Assembly: GCF_002354895.1 (NCBI RefSeq) | Contig: NZ_CP023439.1 | Location: forward strand, 2,170,001 to 2,234,000 | Direction of reading: 5' to 3' | Origin: Thauera sp. K11 | Lineage (GTDB): Bacteria; Pseudomonadota; Gammaproteobacteria; Burkholderiales; Rhodocyclaceae | DNA length: 64,000 bases | Shown here: one piece after another, positions 1-13,129 of the stretch | Numbering within the stretch: the stretch's first letter is position 1 | Layout: each line of letters begins with the position of its first letter | Notes under the pieces: model-generated | The model's database searches: none | What the model was told of the DNA's origin: nothing | What the model saw: only the letters and a program-made list of their open reading frames with translations | Program-made: the position numbers and the translations under genes

Positions 1-3000
1 GTTGAGCAGTTGCACGGCCAGTTGGCCGCCGGCGAAATCGGCCGAATCGACGTCCATCACCGCGACGTCACCGTCGATGATCTGCGCATTGCCGGCGTAC
101 AGGGGGCTTGCCGCGTCGCTCGTCAGCGTCAGCAGGGTGCGCACGTCGTCGATGAGCGGCGCCGCACTGTTGCGCACGAAGTCCGCCGCGTCGCCGAAGA
201 TCTGCTGGCGGATGTCGTAGCCGTTGCCACCGCCGGCGCTGGTGCCGTAGTCGGCATAGACGACCACGTAGTTGCCGTTGCCGAGGTCGGCGACGGCAGG
301 CTGGTACTCGGTGCTGTTGGTGGCCGACGACAGCTTGCGCTCGTCATCGACAGGCAGGCCGGTGGCACCGTATTCGCGCAGGTAGACGTCGCCCGTGGTG
401 CCGCTGCCAGAAACGTCGTAATTGTCGTTGTACCAGGTGACGACGAAGCCGCCGGTGGACAATGCGGTGACGTCGGCCTGGTACTGGCCGCCGTTGGTGC
501 TCTGGTTCACCAGGAATTCGCCGCCGGCCTTGCTGCCGTCGGCATTGAAGCGCTGCCCGAAGACGCCCCAGCCCGAACCGTCCTGGCCGTTGGCGGGCCA
601 GATGACGACGAAGCCGCCGTCGACCAGCGTGGCGACGTGCGGGCCGTTGCCGCCCGAACTGCTGCTCTGGCTGCCGGCGGTAGTGGTGTTGACGAGGAAG
701 GTACTGCCGAAGGTGCCGGTCGCACTGTCGTAGATGCGGCCGAACACCCCGTCGCCGCTGCCGTCGTTGCTGCCGCTGTCGTTCCAGACCACGATCAGAT
801 CGCCGCCGGCGCGGGCGGCGACGTCCGGCTGGTATTGCGCGCCCGGCTGCGCCGTGGCCGCGCCGGGCACGGTGCTGACCCGGGTCTCGCCGCCAGCCGG
901 CGTGCCGGCGTTGGTGAAGCGCTGCACGTAGATGTCGAAGCTGCTGCCACCGCTCTGGCTGGAACTCCAGACCACGGCGTAACCGCCGTCATAGGCGGCA
1001 ACCGCGCCGCCGGACTGGTTGCCGTTGGTCGTGGTGTTGGCGACGAAGTTGCTGCCGAGGGCGCTCCCGTCGGCCGCGAAGCGCTGGCCGATGATGCCCC
1101 AGCCCGAACCGTCGGCGCCGCCGGTGTCCTGCCACACGACGACGAAGCCGCCGTCGGACAGGGCAGCCGCGCGCGGCTGCTCCTGCATGCCGGAGACCGC
1201 GTCATTGATGCGGAATTCGGCGCCCAGCGGCGTGCCGTTGCTGGTGAAGCGCTGGCCGTAGATGCCGTCGCCGGAACCGTCCTGTCCGCTGGACTGCCAC
1301 ATGACGACGTAGCCGCCGTCAGCCAGCACGACGATCTCGGGTTCGCTCTGCGTGCTCTCGACGTAGCTGTTGACCCGCTCTTCCCCATGCACCGCGGCAG
1401 CGGTATCGAGGTCGAGCGCAATGTTGATATTCACCGTGCGGGCCGCACTGACGCCGCCGTCGCCATCGGCGATGCGCAGCCCGATCGTGCGCGTCTGGCC
1501 CGGCTTGTCCGCGGTGGTGGCATAAGTCAGGTTCTGGATCAGCGCCTCGACCGCATCGACGGTAGCCGCGGCATTGAACAGCACCGCGAGGTTGGCGCCG
1601 TCGGCGCCATCGGCGCCGGCCGCGATGGTGCCGATGACGATGCCGCCGTAGCTCACCGTGTTGCCGGCGACGCCGATCTGGCCGGCGCCGTTGCCCTCGT
1701 GGCGCACGCCGAGCTGATCGGTGGCCTCGCCATACTGGACGTAGAAGAGGTCGAGCCGCCCGCCGCCGAAGTCGGTCGAATCGAGATCGACCAGGCTGAC
1801 CGCGGCATCAATGAGTTGCGGCGCGGTGCTGGCCGCAACCTCGCCAAAGCTGACGGTGGCGGCAAGGTCGGTCAGCACCGGCGCGGCACTGGTGCGCGCC
1901 AGCGCCGCGGCGTCACCGAAGACGTTCTGGAAGATCTCGTAGGTGTTGTTGCCGCCGTTGGCGGTGGGCTGGTAGGCCGAATAGACGACGACGAAGTTGC
2001 CGTCGCCGAGGTCTGCGATGGCCGGCTGGAAGACCTGGTTGCTGCCGGTACTGCTCGGGCCGGTGAGCTTGCGTTCGCCATCGACCGGCACGCCGGCGCC
2101 GTCGTACTCGCGGATGTAGACGTCGTTGTAGGAACCGCTGCCGGAGACGCCGTAGCCATCGTTGTGCCAGGCGACGACGAAGCCGCCGGTGGACAGGGCG
2201 GTGACGCTGGCCTGGTACTGGCTGCTGGTGGTGCTTTCGTTGATGCGGAACTCGCCGCCGGCCTTGCTGCCGTCGGCATTGAAGCGCTGCCCGAAGACAC
2301 CCCAGCCCGAACCGTCCTGGCCGTTGTCGGGCCAGACCACGACGAAGCCGCCGTCGGCCAGCGCAGCGACGCGCAGCCCGTAGCCGGCCGAACTGCTGCT
2401 TTGGCTGCCGGCGGTGGTGGTGTTGACGAGGAAGGTGTCGCCGAACGCACCGGTGGCCGGATCGAACAGGCGGCCGAACACGCCGTCGCCGTTGCCGTCG
2501 TTGCCGTTGCTGTCGTTCCAGACGACGATCAGCCGGCCGTCCTGCAGCGTCGCGACGTCCGGCTGGTATTGCGCGCCCGGCTGCGCCGTGGCCGCGCCGG
2601 GCACGGTGCTGACCCGGTCTTCGGCGCCGACCGGCGTGCCGGCGTTGGTGTAGCGCTGCACATAGATGTCGAAGCTGTTGCCACCGCTCTGGCTGGAACT
2701 CCAGACCACGGCGTAACCGCCGTCATAGGCGGCGACCGCGCCGGCGTACTGGGTGCTGCTGGTCGTGGTGTTGGCGACGAAGTTGCCGCCGAGGGCGCTC
2801 CCGTCGGCCGCGAAGCGCTGGCCGATGACGCCGTAGCCCGAACCGTCGGCACCGCCGGTGTCCTGCCACACGACGACGAAGCCGCCGTCGGACAAGGCCG
2901 CCGCGCGCGGCTGCTCCTGCGTGCCGGAGACCACGTCATTGATGCGGAATTCGGCGCCCAGCGGCGTGCCGTTGCTGGTGAAGCGCTGGCCGTAGATGCC

Positions 3001-4845
3001 GTCGCCGGAACCGTCCTGTCCGCCGGACTGCCACACGACGACGTAGCTGCCGTCGGCCAGCACGACGATCTCGGGCTCGTACTGCTGGTTGCCGGTGTAG
3101 GTATTGATCCGCTCTGCCGTGTGCACCTCGGGCGCACCGTCCAGCTCCAGCGTGACGTTGATGGTCACCTGCGAAGAAGCGGAAGCGCCGCCGTCGCCGT
3201 CGGAGACACGGATGCCAACCGTGCGCGAAGCCGCCGGGCTTTGCGACGTGCTGGCATAGGTCAGGTTCTGGATCAGCGCCTCGACCGCGGCGGCGGTGGC
3301 ATTGGCATTGAGCGCGATGGAAAGATTGCTGCCGTTCTGGCCGCCGCTGATGGTGCCGATGGCGACGCCGCCATAGGTGACGGTGCTGCCCGCAACGCCG
3401 ATGTGGCCCGGCGCGCTGCCCTGGTGGCGCACGCCGAGCTGGTCGGTGGTTTCGCCGTACTGGGTGTAGAAGAGATCGATCACGCCGCCGTCGAAATCGG
3501 CCGAATCGACGTCATGGAAGCTGACCGCGGCATCGATGACCTGCGGCGTGGCATTGACGAGGTTTTCGGCGAACGTCACCGAGCCGGTGAAGTCGCCCAG
3601 TTCGGGGTTGGCCTGGCGGAAGAAGTCCGCCTCGTCGCCGAAGATCTGCTGGCGGATTTCGTAGCTGTTGTCTCCGCCGTTGGCCGTGGAGACGTAATCG
3701 GCATAGGCGACGATGTAGTTGCCATTGCCGAGGTCGGCGATGGCCGGCTGATACTCGGTGCTGTTGGTGGCCGACAGCAGCTTGCGCTGATCGCCGGCCG
3801 GCAGGCCGTCGCCGCCGAATTCGCGGACATAGACATCCGCGGAGGTTCCGCTGCCCGAGACGTCGTAGTTGTCGTTGTACCAGGTGACGACGAAGCCGCC
3901 GGTGGACAGGGCGGTGACATCGGCCTGGTACTGGCCGCCGTTGGTGCTCTGGTTCACCAGGAATTCGCCGCCGGCCTTGCTGCCGTCGGCATTGAAGCGC
4001 TGCCCGAAGACACCCCAGCCCGAACCGTCCTGGCCGTTGGCGGGCCAGACCGCGACGAAGCCGCCGTCGGCCAGCGCGGCGACGCGCGGCCCGTAGCCGG
4101 CCGAACTGCTGCTCTGGCTGCCAGCGGTGGTGGTGTTGACGAGGAAAGTGTCGCCGAACGCGCCGGTGGCCGGATCGAACAGGCGGCCGAACACGCCGTC
4201 GCCGTTGCCGTCGTTGCCGTTGCTGTCGTTCCAGACGACGATCAGCCGGCCGTCCTGCAGCGTCGCGACGTCCGGCTGGTATTGCGCGCCCGGCTGCGCC
4301 GTGGCCGCGCCGGGCACGGTGCTGACCCGGTCTTCGGCGCCGACCGGCGTGCCGGCGTTGGTGTAGCGCTGCACATAGATGTCGAAGCTGTTGCCACCGC
4401 TCTGGCTGGAACTCCAGACCACGGCGTAACCGCCGTCATAGGCGGCGACCGCGCCGGCGTACTGGGTGCTGCTGGTCGTGGTGTTGGCGACGAAGTTGCC
4501 GCCGAGGGTGCTCCCGTCGGCCGCGAAGCGCTGGCCGATGACGCCGTAGCCCGAACCGTCGGCACCGCCGGTGTCCTGCCACACGACGACGAAGCCGCCG
4601 TCGGACAGGGCCGCCGCGCGCGGCTGCTCCTGCGTGCCGGAGACCACGTCATTGATGCGGAATTCGGCACCCAGGGGCGTGCCGTTGCTGGTGAAGCGCT
4701 GACCGTAGATACCGCCGCCGGAACCGTCCTGTCCGCTGGACTGCCACATGACGACGTAGCCGCCGTCGGCCAGCACGACGATCTCGGGCTCGACCTGATT
4801 CCCAACGGTATAAGTATTGATCGGTTCTTCGATAGCAATCGGCAT
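1..4845 (-). CDS. Giant repeat protein, probably secreted or surface-bound (3' end outside window)
   Basis: The first 1615 codons read without a stop to the window edge. ATG at 4845 follows the ribosome site GAGGTGAAG. The protein is built of about 50-residue modules with the pattern DGGFVVVW...DGSG.GV.GQRF..DG, grouped into three long tandem units of about 571-578 residues. Each unit ends in an Ig/cadherin-like stretch around motifs such as DLFYVQYGE.TDQLGVRH and IQNLTYA. There is no N-terminal signal peptide, as expected for large RTX-type substrates of type I secretion, but the C-terminus that would carry such a signal is outside the window. The apparent 1649-codon ORF on the opposite strand is a GC-rich shadow. 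Exact function is unknown; an adhesin or matrix protein is an inference. Confidence 0.85.
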   Translation of the reverse strand, partial: MPIAIEEPINTYTVGNQVEPEIVVLADGGYVVMWQSSGQDGSGGGIYGQRFTSNGTPLGAEFRINDVVSGTQEQPRAAALSDGGFVVVWQDTGGADGSGYGVIGQRFAADGSTLGGNFVANTTTSSTQYAGAVAAYDGGYAVVWSSSQSGGNSFDIYVQRYTNAGTPVGAEDRVSTVPGAATAQPGAQYQPDVATLQDGRLIVVWNDSNGNDGNGDGVFGRLFDPATGAFGDTFLVNTTTAGSQSSSSAGYGPRVAALADGGFVAVWPANGQDGSGWGVFGQRFNADGSKAGGEFLVNQSTNGGQYQADVTALSTGGFVVTWYNDNYDVSGSGTSADVYVREFGGDGLPAGDQRKLLSATNSTEYQPAIADLGNGNYIVAYADYVSTANGGDNSYEIRQQIFGDEADFFRQANPELGDFTGSVTFAENLVNATPQVIDAAVSFHDVDSADFDGGVIDLFYTQYGETTDQLGVRHQGSAPGHIGVAGSTVTYGGVAIGTISGGQNGSNLSIALNANATAAAVEALIQNLTYASTSQSPAASRTVGIRVSDGDGGASASSQVTINVTLELDGAPEVHTAERINTYTGNQQYEPEIVVLADGSYVVVWQSGGQDGSGDGIYGQRFTSNGTPLGAEFRINDVVSGTQEQPRAAALSDGGFVVVWQDTGGADGSGYGVIGQRFAADGSALGGNFVANTTTSSTQYAGAVAAYDGGYAVVWSSSQSGGNSFDIYVQRYTNAGTPVGAEDRVSTVPGAATAQPGAQYQPDVATLQDGRLIVVWNDSNGNDGNGDGVFGRLFDPATGAFGDTFLVNTTTAGSQSSSSAGYGLRVAALADGGFVVVWPDNGQDGSGWGVFGQRFNADGSKAGGEFRINESTTSSQYQASVTALSTGGFVVAWHNDGYGVSGSGSYNDVYIREYDGAGVPVDGERKLTGPSSTGSNQVFQPAIADLGDGNFVVVYSAYQPTANGGNNTYEIFQNVFGDAAALARTSAAPVLTDLAATVSFGEVAASTAPQLIDAAVSLVDLDSTDFGGGRLDLFYVQYGEATDQLGVRHEGNGAGQIGVAGNTVSYGGIVIGTIAAGADGADGANLAVLFNAAATVDAVEALIQNLTYATTADKPGQTRTIGLRIADGDGGVSAARTVNINIALDLDTAAAVHGEERVNSYVESTQSEPEIVVLADGGYVVMWQSSGQDGSGDGIYGQRFTSNGTPLGAEFRINDAVSGMQEQPRAAALSDGGFVVVWQDTGGADGSGWGIIGQRFAADGSALGSNFVANTTTNGNQSGGAVAAYDGGYAVVWSSSQSGGSSFDIYVQRFTNAGTPAGGETRVSTVPGAATAQPGAQYQPDVAARAGGDLIVVWNDSGSNDGSGDGVFGRIYDSATGTFGSTFLVNTTTAGSQSSSSGGNGPHVATLVDGGFVVIWPANGQDGSGWGVFGQRFNADGSKAGGEFLVNQSTNGGQYQADVTALSTGGFVVTWYNDNYDVSGSGTTGDVYLREYGATGLPVDDERKLSSATNSTEYQPAVADLGNGNYVVVYADYGTSAGGGNGYDIRQQIFGDAADFVRNSAAPLIDDVRTLLTLTSDAASPLYAGNAQIIDGDVAVMDVDSADFAGGQLAVQLLN
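1327..4774 (-). repeat. Long tandem repeat units within the giant gene (about 1.71-1.73 kb)
   Basis: The same landmark (cacgacgatctcggg) recurs at 1327, 3061 and 4774, giving period lengths of 1734 and 1713 bp. Parts of the two upstream units are almost identical at DNA level, for example around 2427-2960 versus 4138-4670. The third unit is more diverged. This suggests recent duplication or gene conversion. Confidence 0.85.
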
Positions 4846-4929
4846 CTCTTCACCTCATCAGCAAGTTGGTCAGCCTCTCTTCGGCTGCGGCTCGGGACGC
4901 CGCAGCAACTTTCAAGCCCGATAATTAAA

Positions 4930-4959
4930 ACTATAAAAATCAATGGCTTGAAATGTTAA
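4930..4959 (-). promoter_or_regulatory. Possible promoter of the giant repeat gene
   Basis: On the minus strand TTAACA (4954-4959) and TATAGT (4930-4935) are separated by 18 bp, inside a short AT-rich stretch about 85 bp upstream of the start codon. It is assigned only on similarity to sigma70 consensus and position. Confidence 0.3.
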
Positions 4960-4973
4960 ATCTGTGTGAATGT

Positions 4974-5007
4974 AAAAAAACCCGACGGCGTTTGATCCGA
5001 TACGGGT
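4974..5007 (-). terminator. Rho-independent terminator facing left
   Basis: Read on the minus strand, ACCCG pairs with CGGGT and an inner CGG pairs with CCG, followed by a run of seven T. No gene ends close by, so it may be a backup terminator for rRNA transcription entering from the right, protecting the giant gene's promoter region. Confidence 0.5.
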
Positions 5008-5421
5008 ATTACATTTCATTTTTGTGAAAAAGGAACAAGCACAGCAGCGGAAAAAGGACGGCGCGATGGCGGGCATCTCTCATCCCGCAACGGGCGCCCC
5101 TGTCTCAGGCAGTCCAGCAGCGGAAGATGGAGCGGAACGTCCTGGTAGAGGCTGCGGGCTTTTTCGTCCGACGGTGGTGCAGGACACCGACGCCTGCCCC
5201 GCTCGACGAGCGCCGTCACGGCTGCGCGCCGACTAAACGTACAGTGGGCGAGTCGGTGGTGCTGGAGGGGGAGGCGGAGATTCTGGTGCCGTCGCGGGAC
5301 TGAAGAAGCCGGTGCGCGGGCGCGCCTGGCCGCTGGTGCCTGGCGTGCTGCGCCGGGCGTTCCGGTCAGTCAGTCTTTCGCTGCTACGCGAGTGGGGGGC
5401 GCTTGCGTGGCGTAGACACGC
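5008..5421. other. Intergenic stretch without a recognisable gene
   Basis: Between the two terminators I see only short ORFs without recognisable protein character on either strand, no RNA gene, and no repeat that I can support. Confidence 0.5.
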
Positions 5422-5458
5422 CAACGCCCGATCCTCTGTGTGGAGGTATCGGGCGTTG
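5422..5458 (-). terminator. Hairpin downstream of 5S rRNA, probable rrn terminator
   Basis: CAACGCCCGAT (5422-5432) and ATCGGGCGTTG (5448-5458) form an 11-bp perfect stem starting 16 bp past the 5S gene. There is no T tract on the minus-strand side, so the assignment rests on stem strength and position. Confidence 0.6.
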
Positions 5459-5474
5459 TGCGGGGCGTAGGGTA

Positions 5475-5589
5475 GTCTGACGATGACCTACTTTCACGAG
5501 GGCGGACCTCACTATCATCGGCGCGGTCTTGTTTCACGGTCCTGTTCGGGATGGGCAGGGGTGGTTCCAAGACGCTATGGTCGTCAGAC
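5475..5589 (-). rRNA. rrf: 5S ribosomal RNA
   Basis: The reverse complement carries the conserved 5S core (CCCATCCCGAACAG and the GATGATAGTG region) and complementary ends AGTCTGACGA / TCGTCAGACT. It is last in the operon. Exact ends are uncertain by a few bases. Confidence 0.95.
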
Positions 5590-5697
5590 TGTGACTGTTG
5601 CTTTGCGCGTTGCGGCGCGAAGCCAAAGTGTCGAAGAAGCGTTGTGTGATTGGTGTGACACGTGTGGGTGTGACACGTGTGCGAGTATCGCGGTTGT

Positions 5698-5709
5698 CCA
5701 AGGTTATAG

Positions 5710-5717
<8 letters not shown>
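5698..5717. repeat. 23S processing stem, distal arm
   Basis: This 20-bp stretch is the perfect reverse complement of 8583-8602 and spans the 3' end of 23S rRNA. The two arms would pair in the primary transcript and form the double-stranded substrate for RNase III release of pre-23S. Confidence 0.8.
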
Positions 5718-8582
<2,865 letters not shown>

Positions 8583-8591
<9 letters not shown>

Positions 8592-8602
8592 TATAACCTT
8601 GG
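8583..8602. repeat. 23S processing stem, proximal arm
   Basis: Perfect 20-bp partner of 5698-5717, spanning the 23S 5' end. Confidence 0.8.
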
Positions 8603-8750
8603 CTCCTCCTCGCGCTCACGCGCTCGAAGAGCCGGCCATAGGCGAACTCGCTTGTGCGGTCCGGGCTGTGCTGACCACGCAGCCCGAACCGATGCAATCA
8701 CACAACTTGCAGCGCGCACCGGCTCGATGCGCACTGCACTTCTTCCACTT

Positions 8751-8760
8751 TGTTAAAGAA
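8751..8760 (-). promoter_or_regulatory. boxA antitermination site in the 16S-23S spacer
   Basis: The minus strand reads TTCTTTAACA, the usual boxA of rRNA operons, between tRNA-Ala and 23S. It is bound by the Nus antitermination complex in the nascent transcript. Confidence 0.75.
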
Positions 8761-8844
8761 CGAACCTTCCGGCCGATATCGCTATCGTCCAAGAAGCCAG
8801 ACATGACGACGGCACCCATCGCCAGGTCTGGCTTCTCGAAGCGC

Positions 8845-8920
8845 TGGTGGAGCTGGTCGGGATCGAACCGACGACCTACGGCTTGCAAAGCCGCCGCTCT
8901 CCCAGCTGAGCTACAGCCCC
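8845..8920 (-). tRNA. tRNA-Ala(UGC)
   Basis: A 76-nt cloverleaf beginning GGGGCTGTAGCTCAG and ending with encoded CCA. The anticodon loop CTTTGCA gives anticodon TGC. It lies in the 16S-23S spacer next to tRNA-Ile, the usual bacterial arrangement. Confidence 0.98.
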
Positions 8921-8941
8921 TCCCGACAGACCGCTTGAGTT

Positions 8942-9018
8942 TGGTGGGTCTGGTTGGATTCGAACCAACGACCCCCGCCTTATCAAGACGGTGCTCTAAC
9001 CGACTGAGCTACAGACCC
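8942..9018 (-). tRNA. tRNA-Ile(GAU)
   Basis: A 77-nt cloverleaf beginning GGGTCTGTAGCTCAG and ending with encoded CCA. The anticodon loop CTTGATA gives anticodon GAT. It is the first spacer tRNA after 16S. Confidence 0.98.
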
Positions 9019-9044
9019 TCAAACGCCTTCGAGGCTCTTGGTCT

Positions 9045-9058
9045 GAACAACCGATAAG
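9045..9058. repeat. 16S processing stem, distal arm
   Basis: GAACAACCGATAAG is the exact reverse complement of 10736-10749. The similarity continues outward with one mismatch (GTGGATGCCA against GTGGGTGCCA), giving a long stem enclosing 16S for RNase III. Confidence 0.75.
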
Positions 9059-9095
9059 CTGTGGATGCCACGGCCGGTCGTGGCGTCTTCTCTTG

Positions 9096-10630
<1,535 letters not shown>

Positions 10631-10735
10631 CAATCCTACAAGGTACTCAAAATCATTACTGACTGTAATGCGAGTACCCAATCATTGCGAAACCAGGCAG
10701 CTCTCGCTGCCCGCCACAACGACCTGGCACCCACA

Positions 10736-10749
10736 CTTATCGGTTGTTC
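10736..10749. repeat. 16S processing stem, proximal arm
   Basis: Perfect 14-bp partner of 9045-9058, about 105 bp upstream of mature 16S. Confidence 0.75.
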
Positions 10750-10753
10750 AACT

Positions 10754-10763
10754 TTTTAAAGAA
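10754..10763 (-). promoter_or_regulatory. boxA-like site in the rrn leader
   Basis: The minus strand reads TTCTTTAAAA between promoter and 16S, matching the boxA antitermination element and parallel to the copy in the 16S-23S spacer. Confidence 0.65.
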
Positions 10764-10944
10764 CCGCTGCATCGCTGCAGCAGAGAAACGAAATTATGGC
10801 CAACTCCGGACAACCCGTCAACCCCCAGCGCGACGGACGTTTCCAAAACAACGGCGCCCACCACGCCGCGCTTCCCGCTTCCCCCGCCCGCCTCAACGCG
10901 CCAACGCTCCCGCAGGGAATCGCGCCGACGAAAGAGAGCCGCGC

Positions 10945-10972
10945 AGTATAAGCGCCCGGAAACGACTGTCAA
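10945..10972 (-). promoter_or_regulatory. rrn P1-type promoter
   Basis: On the minus strand TTGACA (10967-10972) and TATACT (10945-10950) are 16 bp apart, followed by the GC-rich discriminator GCGCGG typical of stringently controlled rRNA promoters. It lies about 315 bp upstream of 16S, leaving a leader that holds boxA and the 16S processing arm. Confidence 0.8.
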
Positions 10973-11109
10973 TGCCCCACGCACCGGGGCAAGGGCGACC
11001 TGGTACGTCCGGTCCCGCCGACACGGAAATGCCGGCATGGTGGTGACGCAGCGTCGAAGCGTCGGACGCCGGTGCGGGAAACCCTCCCGGCGCGGCCGGG
11101 CCGCCGCCG

Positions 11110-11868
11110 TCATTGCCGATGGATTGCGAAACCGCTCCAGGTCTGGCTCACCGGCATGATTTCCAGATTGTTGATGTTGATGTGCGGCGGCTGGTTCATC
11201 AGCCAGAAGCAGGTTTCGGCGATGTCTTCCGGCTGGACCGGATCGGCGCCCGCATAGGTTGCGGCGTAGCGGGCCTGATCGCCGCCGAAGCGCACCAGCG
11301 TGAATTCGCTCTCGCACAGGCCCGGTTCGAGATCGGTGACCCGAACGCCGGTGCCGACGAGATCGCAGCGCAGGCCGAGCGAGAACTGGCGCACGAATGC
11401 CTTCGTTCCGCCATACACGTTGCCTCCCGGGTACGGCCAGTTCCCCGCGACGGAGCCGATGTTCACGATGCTCGCCCCCGCGCCGTGGGCGATGAGCCTG
11501 GGGAGCAGCATGCGCGTCGTGTACATCAGCCCCTTCACGTTGGTATCGACCATCGTGTCCCATTCGTCGAGGCTGCACTGCTGCGCCGGGTTGATCCCCA
11601 GGGCGAGGCCGGCGTTGTTGATCAGGCCGCGCAGAGTCGCGAATTCCGCAGGAAGGCCATCGATGGATTCCTGCATCGCCTGCCTGTCCCGCACGTCGAC
11701 GGCCAGCGGCAGCACGGAGGTCGTGGTGGACAGTTCCCCGGCAAGCGCCTGCAGGCGGTCCTGGCGGCGTCCCGTGACGACCAGTTTCCATCCGGCAGCG
11801 GCGAAACGCCGGGCGCATGCCTCGCCAAACCCCGAGGTGGCACCGGTGATGAAGAGCGTCGAATCCAT
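11110..11868 (-). CDS. ydfG: YdfG-like NADP-dependent 3-hydroxy acid dehydrogenase (SDR family)
   Basis: The 252-residue protein is a classical short-chain dehydrogenase with the nucleotide-binding GATSGFGEA near the N-terminus, NNAG mid-protein, and active-site S...YGGTK within GGNVYGGTKAFVRQFSL. The C-terminal VNIN-like and MPVSQ segments match E. coli YdfG, which oxidises L-allo-threonine, serine and related 3-hydroxy acids and reduces malonic semialdehyde. ATG at 11868 was chosen because GGAG precedes it and the fold begins there, although the frame stays open upstream to 12036. It lies 62 bp after the EamA gene on the same strand, so the two probably share a transcript. Its 3' end is about 140 bp upstream of the rrn promoter. 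Confidence 0.9.
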   Translation of the reverse strand: MDSTLFITGATSGFGEACARRFAAAGWKLVVTGRRQDRLQALAGELSTTTSVLPLAVDVRDRQAMQESIDGLPAEFATLRGLINNAGLALGINPAQQCSLDEWDTMVDTNVKGLMYTTRMLLPRLIAHGAGASIVNIGSVAGNWPYPGGNVYGGTKAFVRQFSLGLRCDLVGTGVRVTDLEPGLCESEFTLVRFGGDQARYAATYAGADPVQPEDIAETCFWLMNQPPHININNLEIMPVSQTWSGFAIHRQ

Positions 11869-11930
11869 GATTTCTCCGTAATGACGGCCAGCGACCGATC
11901 CATCCGCCGGCCGGAGCGGCCCGTTCCGCG

Positions 11931-12857
11931 TCAGGCGGAACCGCGCGCCGCCGTGGCGGGGCGGACCGCCGGGCTGCGCCACATCGTCGCAACGATGCCG
12001 CTGAACACCAGCGCCATGCCGAGGTAGTGATACCACTGCGGACTCTCGCCCAGCAGCAGTGCCGACAGGATGGACGCGAAAACGGGTTGCAGATGGATGA
12101 ACAGCGAGCCGATCGACGGCCCGACTTCACTGACACCCGCATTGAAGCAGACGAACCCGAGGAAGGCGGCGACGATCCCGGCGTAGAGGATACCGGCCAC
12201 CGAGCCCGCATGCAGATTGATGGTGGCGCCGGACGCCACCTCCCACGCATACATGGGCGCCATCACGGCCAGCCCCACCACGATGAAGGATGCCAGCAGC
12301 AGCATCGGATGCACGCCCTGGGGCCGCCACTGCAGCCCCACCGTATAGATGCTCCATGCGAGCACCGCTGCCAGCATCCAGACGTCGCCGGTGTTGAGCT
12401 GCAGCCCGAGCAGCGTATCCATGCTGCCGCGGCCGATCAGCACGATCACGCCGGCCAGCGACACCAGCACGCCGACGGCTTCCATCCGTCCCAGCCGCTT
12501 GCCGAGAAAGACGAAGGCCAGCGCGATGGTGGCGACCGGGATGAAGGAGTTCAGCAGCGTGGCGCTGGTCGCGGTCGTGTACTGCACCGCGATGTAGGAA
12601 AAGGTGTTGTAGAACCCGACCCCGAACACGCCGAGAAAGATCACCCGCTTCCACGCGGCGCGCAACGCGGGCCATTGCGCCCTCAGGTGCGGCAACGCAA
12701 GCGGGAGCACGCAGGCAAAGGCTATCATCCACCGCCAGAAGGCCAGGGCGATCGGAGGCAGGTCGGCGCGCAGGCCGCGGCTCATGACCATATTGCCGGC
12801 CCAGAAGAGCGACGTCACGGTGAGGAGCAGATAGGCGGTGATGCGTGCGCGTGTCAT
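11931..12857 (-). CDS. EamA/DMT-family inner-membrane transporter
   Basis: The 308-residue product has about ten hydrophobic segments in two EamA repeats. The first begins LTVTSLFWAGNMVMSR and the second VLAWSIYTVGLQWRP. LLGESPQWYHYLGMALVFSGI near the end is the usual closing signature. DMT proteins export amino acids or other metabolites by antiport; the substrate here cannot be read from the sequence. The start at 12857 precedes the first membrane helix; the frame is open further upstream but that part is not membrane-like. The gene is divergent from trmA and precedes ydfG. Confidence 0.85.
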   Translation of the reverse strand: MTRARITAYLLLTVTSLFWAGNMVMSRGLRADLPPIALAFWRWMIAFACVLPLALPHLRAQWPALRAAWKRVIFLGVFGVGFYNTFSYIAVQYTTATSATLLNSFIPVATIALAFVFLGKRLGRMEAVGVLVSLAGVIVLIGRGSMDTLLGLQLNTGDVWMLAAVLAWSIYTVGLQWRPQGVHPMLLLASFIVVGLAVMAPMYAWEVASGATINLHAGSVAGILYAGIVAAFLGFVCFNAGVSEVGPSIGSLFIHLQPVFASILSALLLGESPQWYHYLGMALVFSGIVATMWRSPAVRPATAARGSA

Positions 12858-13129
12858 TTCGATTGCCCGCAGCAGCGGGGGAGTTTCGGAGTGCAGATCA
12901 TCGTTGTCATTCCTGTCTGGATAAAGATGCCTCTTCCGCCAAGACCGTTCCACCCAGACCAACAATCCCATCGGATGCGCCGTGCGACCGGCGCCGCTCC
13001 GGGTCCGGCGTACCGCGCGGCGATTCCCCTTTCGCGCCGCCGGGCAAAGGCCGGCGCCACCCGCTTCACGTAGAATCCGCCCTCCGGCCCTCCCCGGCCC
13101 GCTCCATCCAGACCATCGCACGACCGAAC

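Noticed and set aside
10..4959. 1649-codon plus-strand ORF over the giant repeat gene
   Set aside because: It is antisense to the minus-strand repeat gene, which has a ribosome site, regular residue repeats and known-style motifs. The plus frame mirrors its GC-rich third-position pattern.
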